From: Myxococcales bacterium UBA5297
Lineage (GTDB): Bacteria > Myxococcota > Myxococcia > Myxococcales > UBA5297
DNA: 20,099 bases
Direction of reading: 5' to 3'
NCBI GenBank assembly: GCA_002408385.1
Contig: DHSB01000245.1
Span: forward strand, 1-20,099
Shown: in pieces, positions 1 to 6,994 of the stretch
How positions within the stretch are numbered: position 1 is the stretch's first letter
Layout of the letters: every line of letters begins with the position of its first letter
Notes under the pieces: generated by a model
The model's database searches: none
Told to the model about the DNA's origin: nothing
What the model saw: the letters and a program-made list of their open reading frames with translations, nothing else
Translations under genes and position numbers: made by a program

Positions 1-879
1 TTGAAGCTCCAGCTTCGACACGCCGGGCAGGCGTCGAGACCATGTGAGCCTGCAGACTCCTAAGCGGGCACGATTGCGTGTGCTCGACGCTGGGCGAGGG
101 CGGGGAGTTGCCATCGGCAGGCAACGGATCATGGCAGGCCAGGGCGCCGCGTTGCCCCCAACAACAGAACTGTTCGGGCCCACCGTTGGCTTGGAAGCGA
201 ATCAACATAACCAGAGGATTTGTTACCGCTCGCTTAGGCCCGCAGCGAGGGGGCGATCGCCACCGCTCGCCGCGTGGGTGGTCGGCGCTGGCGTTGCCGA
301 CAAACGCTCTGTGGAACGGCCCGGCATCCGACGCGTGCCGAGACGCTTCGAACGGTCGCGAGGCGCGCGACTGGAGCCGGCTCGCCGTCGGCGGCGCTGA
401 AGAGGTCGCGGCCAGCACCGAGGCGTCTGCGCGCCAGGGTAAGGGGACGTGGGAGAGGCACAGCGCCGGGACCTGCGAGCGGGCACCCGGCGGGGCCGCC
501 GCCAAAGCCCCCCGCGAAGCACAGCCCAAAGAGGGAGGAACGAGATCCGCCGGTCCCTCGGCCGGCGCGCCGACGCCGTTCCCAGAGCCCGATTTCGCGG
601 TTCTCGGAAGGCCCGCAGGCCCGAGGAGGGCCAGAAACGGCCCCAGCAGCCCTTCGACCCGCTCAGCCCTATTGAAGGAAGCCCGAAGCCCGGCCTCGCC
701 CCAGAGGCCAACCAGGCGCTCCAGGCGGCAAACGTCGCCCAATGGACCTCCGACACGCACTGATAGCGGAAAAATCCGCCGATACTGCACACGGCGGGGC
801 CTAGCCGGCACGAATTCGGCCTCCGAACCATCAAAATCCGAACAACAGCGTCCGTGCGAGGGCTAGACTCAGCCCCCAA
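1..879. other. Gene-poor GC-rich stretch upstream of the helicase fusion
   Basis: No convincing gene is visible here. Open frames exist on both strands, but their translations are rich in Arg, Pro, Ala and Gly with no family motif. They overlap one another in several frames, as expected for non-coding DNA of high GC. No clear Shine-Dalgarno sequence precedes the ATG at 880. A TAGACT word at 863-868 could be a weak -10 box, without a convincing -35. The stretch may be decayed DNA at the island edge, but nothing recognisable remains. Confidence 0.5.
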
Positions 880-3800
880 ATGTCAGTCTTCACCGACCGG
901 CCCCCGAGCGACCACGTCGCGTCGAACGAGCTCGCCTTCGCCATCCGCGACGGCTATCCCGTGAGCGTCGGTCACACCCTGGTGATCCCCCGGCGCGAGC
1001 TCGCGAGCTGGTTCGACGCGAGCCCGGCCGAGCGCGAGGCCATCTTCGCCCTCGTCGACCAGGTGAAGGCCGCGCTCGACGGCAGCGACCCCAAGCCCGA
1101 CGGCTACAACATCGGAATCAACTGCGGCGAGGCCGCCGGGCAGACCGTGATGCACCTGCACGTGCACGTCATCCCGCGCTATCGCGGCGACGTGCCCGAC
1201 CCGACCGGCGGCGTGCGGGGCGTCATCCCCGGGAAGGCCAACTACCGCGCGCCTCGGTTCGAGGCCGAGGGCGCGGGCGCGGTAGGGGCGCATGGCAATG
1301 CGCCCGGCCCCGCACGCCCCGATGCCGCATACGCTCCGCGCCCCGCCGACGCTCTCGACGTCCGCCCGCACCTCACCACCAACGAAACCTCCCCGCTCCT
1401 CGCCCACCTCGAGATCGACCTCGCGCGAGCGACCCGGGCCGACCTCGCCGTGGCCTTCGTGATGACGAGCGGAGTCGAGCGCCTGCTGAGCGGCCTCGAC
1501 GCCCTGCTCCAGCGCGGCGGTCGCCTGCGCCTCGTGACCGGCGACTACCTCGAGGTGACCGACCCCGACGCCCTGCGGCGGCTGCACGACCTGGCCATCG
1601 CGCACCCCGGGCGCGTCGAGCTGAGAGTCTTCGAGAGCCGCGGGCGCAGCTTCCACCCCAAGAGCTACCTCTTCCTGCGGGGCGAGACCGAGGGCGTCGC
1701 CTACGTCGGCAGCTCGAACCTGTCGCGGTCGGCGCTCGAGGACGGCGTCGAGTGGAACTACCGCATCGTGACCGCGCGCGACCGCGAGGGCTTCGCCCAG
1801 GTACGGCGGGCCTTCGAGGAGCTCTTCGCGCACCGGCAGACCCAGCCGCTCGACGAGGAGTGGATCGAGGCGTATCGGGCGCGCCGGAAGGTGTTGGAGG
1901 AGAGAAGCCCATCCCCCCCGGTCACCCCGAGCGAAGTCGAGGGGCCGCCCCCGGTCACGCCGAGCGAGTGCGAAGGGCCGCCCCCGGTCACCCCGAGCGT
2001 AGGGGCGACCAGCGGGAGCCCCGGAGTCGAGGGGCTGCCCGAGCATGGCTTGGCGCTCGAAACCGAGCCCGAATACCGCCGTCTGCGAACCCTCCGCGAG
2101 CCGCCCGAACCCCCACCCGAGCCCAACGAAATCCAGCAAGAAGCCCTGCTTGCCCTCGAGCGCACCCGCGCCGCGGGCAACCGCGCCGGCCTCGTCGTCA
2201 TGGCGACCGGTCTCGGCAAGACCTGGCTTGCGGCCTTCGATTCCGAGCAGGCCCGCCGCGTCCTCTTCGTCGCGCACCGCGATGAGATCCTCTCGCAGGC
2301 GATACACACCTTCCGGCGCATCCGCCCGCAGGCGAGCTTTGGCAAGTTCGACGGCCAGGAGAAGGCCCCCGGCGCCGAGGTCGTCTTTGCCTCCATCCAG
2401 ACAATCGGCAAGCAGGTACACCTCGACCAGTTCGACCCGCGCGACTTCGACTACCTCGTCGTCGACGAGTTCCACCACGCCGAAGCAAAGACTTATCGGC
2501 GGCTCCTCGACCACTTCGAGCCCGGCTTCCTTCTCGGACTAACCGCGACGCCCGAGCGCACCGACGGCGGTGACCTTCTCCAGCACTGCGGCGAGAACCT
2601 CGTCTACCGCTGCGACTTGGTGGAGGGCATCAACCGCGGGTTGCTCAGCCCGTTCCAGTATTTCGGCGTCCCAGATGAGGTCGACTACAGCAACCTCCCG
2701 TGGCGCAGCCGTGAGTTCGATGAGGTCCTGACGACAGCGGTGGCGACCCGGGCGCGGGCCGAGAACGTGCTCGACCAGTGGAGGAAGCGCGGCGGGCAGC
2801 GCACCCTCGCGTTCTGCGTCTCGAAGCGCCACGCCGACTTCATGCGCGACTTCTTCGTCGAGGCCGGCGTGAAGGCCGCGGCGGTCCACTCCGGCGAGAG
2901 CACCGACCCGCGGGCCGCGTCGCTCGAGAGGCTGGAGCGCGGCGAGCTCCAGGTGCTCTTCGCGGTCGACATGTTCAACGAGGGCGTCGACCTGCCGGCG
3001 ATCGACACGGTGATGATGCTGCGGCCGACCGAGTCGCAGATCCTTTGGTTGCAGCAGATTGGGCGTGGGTTGAGGTTGCAGCAGGGGAAGAAGCTCAAGG
3101 TCATTGATTACATCGGCAACCACCGAACCTTCTTGATCAAGGCGCGGACGCTGCTCGAGCTGCCGCCGGGGAATGACCGGGAGCTGAAGGCGGCGCTCGA
3201 GAAGGTGATCGCCAAGGAGTGGGAGCTGCCGAAGGGCTGCGAGATCACCTACGACCTGAAGGCGCTCGAGATCATGAAGGCGCTGTTGCGCCTGCCGAAG
3301 AAGCAGGAGGCGCTGAGGGCGTACTACGAGGATTTCCGCGAGCGCATGGGGGAGAGGCCGACGGCGGCTGAGGCGTATCACGATGGATATGGCCCGCGAC
3401 TGGTGCGACCGCGTTACGGCTCGTGGTTCCACTTCGTAGAGGCGATGGGCGACTTGTCCGAGGTCGAGCGCGCGGTTCTGGCGGACCACGGCGAGTGCCT
3501 CGATGCCTTTGAGACCACTCCTTTGGCCAAGAGCTACAAGATGCTTGTGCTCATGGCGATGCTGAAGACCGACACGCTGCCCGGGACAGGGATACAAATC
3601 GAGGAACTAGTACGCGAGTTCCGCGTACTTGCCCGGAGCAAGCGCTTGGTTGAGGAGGTGGGCCCGGATGTTGGGAGCGACCAGCGGTTGCGGCGACTTA
3701 TCGAGCGCAACCCGATTCACTTCTGGGTTCTTGGGAAGGGCACCGGCGGCGTCTCGTATTTCGAGTACGAGAGTGGGGTATTTCGGTTCAGGAGCGGGGT

Positions 3801-3882
3801 TATAGCGCAGCACCGGGAAGAGTTCCAGCGACTGGTGCGAGAATCGGTCGATTGGCGGTTGGCCGAGTATCTAGATAGGTAG
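880..3882 (+). CDS. HIT-PLD nuclease-SF2 helicase fusion protein
   Basis: A 1000-residue multidomain protein. Residues about 10-120 are a HIT domain with the HLHVHVI histidine triad at 92-98, so a nucleotide hydrolase or transferase-like fold. Residues about 165-320 are a phospholipase D-like domain with one HxK (H259, K261) and GSSN at 277-280; single-HKD proteins usually dimerise to form a nuclease site. Residues about 415-750 are a DEAD/DEAH-type helicase: ATGLGKT (442-448), DEFH (529-532), TATPER (555-560), FNEGVDLP (699-706) and QIGRGLR (726-732). The last 250 residues resemble the C-terminal region of PLD-helicase (DUF3427-type) proteins, which is a weaker call. Such PLD-helicases are found in defence and DNA-repair contexts. 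The HIT domain at the front is the unusual part. The two linkers (about 130-160 and 343-390) are low-complexity and encoded by repeats. The ATG at 880 lacks a visible ribosome site but the HIT domain begins soon after it. Confidence 0.9.
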   Translation: MSVFTDRPPSDHVASNELAFAIRDGYPVSVGHTLVIPRRELASWFDASPAEREAIFALVDQVKAALDGSDPKPDGYNIGINCGEAAGQTVMHLHVHVIPRYRGDVPDPTGGVRGVIPGKANYRAPRFEAEGAGAVGAHGNAPGPARPDAAYAPRPADALDVRPHLTTNETSPLLAHLEIDLARATRADLAVAFVMTSGVERLLSGLDALLQRGGRLRLVTGDYLEVTDPDALRRLHDLAIAHPGRVELRVFESRGRSFHPKSYLFLRGETEGVAYVGSSNLSRSALEDGVEWNYRIVTARDREGFAQVRRAFEELFAHRQTQPLDEEWIEAYRARRKVLEERSPSPPVTPSEVEGPPPVTPSECEGPPPVTPSVGATSGSPGVEGLPEHGLALETEPEYRRLRTLREPPEPPPEPNEIQQEALLALERTRAAGNRAGLVVMATGLGKTWLAAFDSEQARRVLFVAHRDEILSQAIHTFRRIRPQASFGKFDGQEKAPGAEVVFASIQTIGKQVHLDQFDPRDFDYLVVDEFHHAEAKTYRRLLDHFEPGFLLGLTATPERTDGGDLLQHCGENLVYRCDLVEGINRGLLSPFQYFGVPDEVDYSNLPWRSREFDEVLTTAVATRARAENVLDQWRKRGGQRTLAFCVSKRHADFMRDFFVEAGVKAAAVHSGESTDPRAASLERLERGELQVLFAVDMFNEGVDLPAIDTVMMLRPTESQILWLQQIGRGLRLQQGKKLKVIDYIGNHRTFLIKARTLLELPPGNDRELKAALEKVIAKEWELPKGCEITYDLKALEIMKALLRLPKKQEALRAYYEDFRERMGERPTAAEAYHDGYGPRLVRPRYGSWFHFVEAMGDLSEVERAVLADHGECLDAFETTPLAKSYKMLVLMAMLKTDTLPGTGIQIEELVREFRVLARSKRLVEEVGPDVGSDQRLRRLIERNPIHFWVLGKGTGGVSYFEYESGVFRFRSGVIAQHREEFQRLVRESVDWRLAEYLDR
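1286..1305. repeat. REP-like palindrome inside the HIT-PLD linker
   Basis: GGGCGCAT-GGCA-ATGCGCCC is a perfect 8-bp inverted repeat with a 4-base loop, preceded by GTAG. It lies within the coding sequence and encodes part of the Gly/Ala/Pro-rich linker between the HIT and PLD domains (residues about 136-142). The same pattern recurs in intergenic DNA at 14259, 17476 and 18943. This suggests a dispersed palindrome that inserted in frame. Confidence 0.7.
1915..2040. repeat. In-frame 33-bp tandem repeat in the PLD-helicase linker
   Basis: Three units begin at 1915, 1948 and 1981, each opening with CCCCCGGTCAC and CCGAGCG. The period is exactly 33 bases, so each unit adds 11 residues (PPVTPSEVEGP, PPVTPSECEGP, then a longer diverged third unit). 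The nucleotide word GTCACCCCGAGCGAAGTCGA resembles a type of dispersed repeat usually found between genes in several bacterial phyla. Here it forms an in-frame spacer between the PLD and helicase domains. Confidence 0.75.
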
Positions 3883-3884
3883 AT

Positions 3885-3902
3885 TCAAGGGCTTGCCCTT
3901 GA
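3885..3902 (+). terminator. Hairpin just after the helicase stop codon
   Basis: TCAAGGG-CTTG-CCCTTGA is a perfect 7-bp stem with a 4-base loop. It begins 3 bases after the TAG at 3880-3882 and lies before the NACHT gene. No T-run follows it, so it is a poor intrinsic terminator. It may protect the 3' end of the helicase transcript, or reduce rather than stop read-through. Confidence 0.4.
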
Positions 3903-3974
3903 GGGGCGTTGCTGCCGCCCGATAACGCAACCGAGAGCAGCTTGCCGCTCATTCGGTGTCAATGGGTACTTTCA

Positions 3975-6095
3975 ATGAAACAACTGGACGAACTCTATCA
4001 GCGCTATGGATTTACCAAGATCGGCTTGAGCGAAGGAGACGTTCGCGTCTATAGTTTGAGCAGAGGTTATTTTCACAACGCGGACGTGGTAGCGCTTACG
4101 GGTGACTTAACGGCCGCTGAAGCAACCAAAGCCGCGTTAGAGCGATCGGGATATTCGGCTCGAGTACGTCCATTTTTGTCGTTGGAGCAGGCCGAAGCAG
4201 CCTTGTTTGATGGCTTCTTTGCTACTGGGCCAACTAAGCTCAGGTTGGCCAACGAGTACGAGCGTTTTTCGAAGCGCTTGTCCGACGCGCTCGGTGGTGA
4301 TTATCAGTACATCGATGTGACATACTCGGTCGAAGAATCGGCCATATCGTCGCCGGAAAGCGGAATCGTCAAGCGAATCGCCCGCCTGCTGTCAGAGCCC
4401 GGTCCACGCTTGGTTCTCCTCGAGGCGGCTGCTGGCTTCGGAAAGACATGCACGGCTTATGAAGTGCTGAATACGATTGTGGGTGGTGGCTCGGAGAGAA
4501 TCCCTTTGCTCACGGAGTTATCTCGTAACCGGCAGGCGAAAATCTTTCGCTACGTGTTGCTTGATGAAATCGACCGAAACTTCCCCGGAATTCATTCCGA
4601 TTTGATCGCGCACTACATAAGAAGCGGGAAGATTCCGCTTATTATTGATGGCTTCGATGAGTTGCTTCAAGGCTCGAGTCCGACACATGTTGCATCGTTT
4701 GAAGATGCCGAAACGATGCTAGAAACGATTCGCGGGCTGATTGGTCGTGATGCAAAAATTCTGCTTACCACACGAAAAACAGCGATTCTTTCCGGCGACG
4801 ACTTTGATCGGTGGTTGGGAGAACACGATCTGCAGTTCGATGTTCATCGCTTCAGGTTAGAACCGCCTACTCCGGGGGATTGGATTGGTTCAGCTCGGAT
4901 GAGTATTGCGGAGGCGAACGGTATTCCGCTCCGAGAGCTGGCTAACCCCGTCCTGCTGACGTTTTTGCGCAATCTTACCGATGCGGAGTACGAGAAGTGC
5001 TGCAGCGGATCGTCCGGGGTAGTGGATGAGTACTTCTCTAGGCTGCTCGAACGTGAGCGATCGCGGCAAGATCTTCAAATGATAGTGAAGGAGCAGTTGT
5101 CGGTGTTTCGTCAGCTGGCGAGCGAGATGCTTGACCTCGACATCAATGCCGAGTCGCGTGAGTATGTTTGTTTAAGAATCCAGGAAAGCAATGCACCGCT
5201 TCTGGCGCTTGTACGAGAGCGTTATACTTCCGATGTACGGCCGAGCATTGAGGAGCTTGTCAATAAGCTTGTAAACCATGCCCTTCTGGACCGTTTTGGC
5301 GCGAAGGAAGACTCGATCGGCTTCATAAATGACTTTGTCTTTGGATCGCTGATTGGTGACACGCTTATGGCGAAACATGAAGAAGGTGCCTGGATCGGGT
5401 CGGAAAGCTTGGCAATGCTTGCCGTAACTGCATTTAGGGCGCGTCCGGTGTTCCAACGAAGGGCGCTCTATCGTTCGCTCGCCTCGATGCTTCAGCTGAT
5501 GGACACGGACTTGAGAGTGGCCACAGATGTGAATCTCACTGGCCTTGTGGGCTGCAGTCTTCGCGCTGCCAGCATCCAGGGTCATGAGTTCGAGGGTGCA
5601 TTTCTAGCGGATAGCGTATCCTGGACCGATTGTGTGGTGACTGATTGTAAGTTCTCAGATCTTGAGCTGGATCTCTCGAGAATGGCGGGCTGCACCTTTA
5701 TAAATTGCTGCTTCTATCGCTGCCAATTTTACGAGGACCCGGAGGCGCAACCGAATGGTTTCGCGTTTATCGGCTGCAGTGGGTCGGAGAGTTACGACGA
5801 GTTTGCCAAACAGCACCTGTTCGGCAATGCGGAGGATGTTCACGAGGCAGAAACCGATCAAGGTGAACGGGAGGTGTTGGAGCGCTTCTGGCCTCCTGGC
5901 CGTGCCAACTTTACCGAGCGAAAAGCGACGCGAATCCTATTTTTGGGCCGTTCTGGTGCTCGTGCCGATCGAATGATGATAAATCAGGCGATTAAGAACC
6001 TAGAGTCGCGAGGGATTATTTCGGTTGAAAGGCAATGCGCGAAGCTAAATACAAACAAGTTGGCCGAGATCAAGCATATTCTCGGGAGAGACTAA
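3975..6095 (+). CDS. NACHT-type STAND NTPase with C-terminal pentapeptide-like region
   Basis: About 706 residues; probably the sensor/switch of the operon. The NTPase core has a P-loop EAAAGFGKT (about 150-158), a hydrophobic Walker B LIIDGFDEL (about 222-230) of the NACHT form, a sensor-like LLTTR (about 263-267), and the downstream NPVLLTF motif (about 324-330) typical of NACHT ATPases. NACHT proteins oligomerise on ligand binding; bacterial members (bNACHT/NLR-related) are known antiphage proteins. The first 140 residues match no effector domain I recognise. Residues about 515-605 contain spaced Cys/Phe/Leu steps resembling a short, imperfect pentapeptide repeat. The last 70 residues look like a winged helix. 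The ATG at 3975 is preferred over an in-frame TTG at 3909, which would add 22 residues. The stop overlaps the next start (TAATG). GC is clearly lower than in flanking genes, suggesting transfer. Confidence 0.85.
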   Translation: MKQLDELYQRYGFTKIGLSEGDVRVYSLSRGYFHNADVVALTGDLTAAEATKAALERSGYSARVRPFLSLEQAEAALFDGFFATGPTKLRLANEYERFSKRLSDALGGDYQYIDVTYSVEESAISSPESGIVKRIARLLSEPGPRLVLLEAAAGFGKTCTAYEVLNTIVGGGSERIPLLTELSRNRQAKIFRYVLLDEIDRNFPGIHSDLIAHYIRSGKIPLIIDGFDELLQGSSPTHVASFEDAETMLETIRGLIGRDAKILLTTRKTAILSGDDFDRWLGEHDLQFDVHRFRLEPPTPGDWIGSARMSIAEANGIPLRELANPVLLTFLRNLTDAEYEKCCSGSSGVVDEYFSRLLERERSRQDLQMIVKEQLSVFRQLASEMLDLDINAESREYVCLRIQESNAPLLALVRERYTSDVRPSIEELVNKLVNHALLDRFGAKEDSIGFINDFVFGSLIGDTLMAKHEEGAWIGSESLAMLAVTAFRARPVFQRRALYRSLASMLQLMDTDLRVATDVNLTGLVGCSLRAASIQGHEFEGAFLADSVSWTDCVVTDCKFSDLELDLSRMAGCTFINCCFYRCQFYEDPEAQPNGFAFIGCSGSESYDEFAKQHLFGNAEDVHEAETDQGEREVLERFWPPGRANFTERKATRILFLGRSGARADRMMINQAIKNLESRGIISVERQCAKLNTNKLAEIKHILGRD

Positions 6096-6097
6096 TG
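6084..6097 (+). promoter_or_regulatory. Ribosome binding site and TAATG stop-start overlap
   Basis: GGGAGAG at 6084-6090 lies 4 bases before the ATG at 6095-6097, and the NACHT stop codon TAA (6093-6095) shares its last base with that ATG. This decides the start of the synthetase gene and implies translational coupling. The longer in-frame start at 6035 lies wholly inside the NACHT gene and is less likely. Confidence 0.75.
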
Positions 6098-6976
6098 GTT
6101 CTGAGTGGCATTGAGCAAGGGGCGGATGCAGTAATTGCGCGAGAGTTATACCGGCGGGTCGATGCGGCTTTGGCGCGATTGGGGTTGCTTGTCCGCGTTT
6201 TTGGGCGCGTGAAGTCGCCGGATTCGGTGAAATGGAAGCTGAAATGCAAAGCAGAGTCGTACGCGGCTGAGGAAAAGAAGATGCAGGACTATTTCGGCCT
6301 CCGTGTTGCTGTATACTTTCCAGACGACGTGCCTGTGGTTCGAGGGCTGCTGGAGCGGCTCTTTGTCTTGCGCGGCACGTCAATCGATGAGCCAGATCAG
6401 GAGACCTTTGGTCCAACGAGATACAATCTTGTATTTGCGCTGCCGACCGAGCTGTGTTCGCCCGTTATTGAGCGGTTCGAGCGAGTCGATCAGGCGTTTG
6501 AAGTGCAGCTAAGAACGATTCTGTCCGAGGGTTGGCATGAGGTTGAGCATGACTTGAGATATAAGTGTCAATCTGAGTGGGATGGTCGCCCCGATCTTTA
6601 TCGGGCGATGAATGGGGTTGTAGCGACACTCGAGAACTGCGATTGGAGTATGCTGCGAATATTTGAGGAGCAAGCGTATAGGCACTACAAGGCATCGAAC
6701 TGGGTGCCAATGCTCAGGGCGAAGATGCGGGTGCGGGTGCAAGATCGCCCACTGGAGTCGGCTTTAGGTGGTTTGCTCACGGCTGATGAGGCGCTGGCCA
6801 AGCGCGTCTATCGTCTCGATCGTAATGTGTTCATGCGGGCATGGATGAAGTCCGGCGTCGCGATGCCGATAACGTGGTCGAATCTAGTGTTCCTCGCGAA
6901 TCACCTGGTGCTGCGCGATTCTAGTATTGCAGCGCTTGTTCCGTCTGTTCTTGGTGATGTGTTTGCTACTGCGTAG
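6095..6976 (+). CDS. RelA/SpoT-domain nucleotide synthetase, probable effector
   Basis: 293 residues. It carries the hallmarks of the RelA/SpoT synthetase fold: FGRVKSPDSVKWKLK (36-50, the ATP-binding Arg/Lys/Ser motif), MQDYFGLRV (63-71, with the metal-binding Asp of the DxxGxR motif), FEVQLRT (135-141) and WHEVEHDLRYK (147-157). No HD hydrolase, TGS or ACT domain is present, so it is a small alarmone synthetase or toxSAS-like protein with a C-terminal extension of about 130 residues that I do not recognise. The family transfers pyrophosphate from ATP to a nucleotide or, in some toxins, to tRNA; which acceptor applies here is unknown. The usual GYxSxH segment is not seen; the corresponding place reads FGPTRYNLVF (105-114). 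Coupling to the NACHT gene suggests one functional unit, with the NTPase controlling a growth-arresting enzyme. Confidence 0.87.
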   Translation: MVLSGIEQGADAVIARELYRRVDAALARLGLLVRVFGRVKSPDSVKWKLKCKAESYAAEEKKMQDYFGLRVAVYFPDDVPVVRGLLERLFVLRGTSIDEPDQETFGPTRYNLVFALPTELCSPVIERFERVDQAFEVQLRTILSEGWHEVEHDLRYKCQSEWDGRPDLYRAMNGVVATLENCDWSMLRIFEEQAYRHYKASNWVPMLRAKMRVRVQDRPLESALGGLLTADEALAKRVYRLDRNVFMRAWMKSGVAMPITWSNLVFLANHLVLRDSSIAALVPSVLGDVFATA

Positions 6977-6994
6977 CCATTCGGTGCACCGCGG

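Noticed and set aside
78..866. Overlapping open frames at the left end
   Set aside because: Composition is dominated by Arg, Pro, Ala and Gly, frames overlap on both strands, and no start signal or motif supports them.
1915..2040. Possible CRISPR array
   Set aside because: Units are contiguous without unique spacers, in frame, and only three in number.
883..2514. Long minus-strand open frame opposite the helicase fusion
   Set aside because: It mirrors the third-position GC bias of the plus-strand gene, which has clear HIT, PLD and helicase motifs; the translation shows no family motif.
3909..3974. TTG start giving the NACHT protein 22 more residues
   Set aside because: The ATG at 3975 is a stronger start codon and the added residues show no helix or motif; neither start has a good ribosome site, so some doubt remains.
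6977..6994. Bidirectional terminator between the synthetase and CHAT genes
   Set aside because: Only the short palindrome GGTGCACC is present, without a long stem or T-runs.
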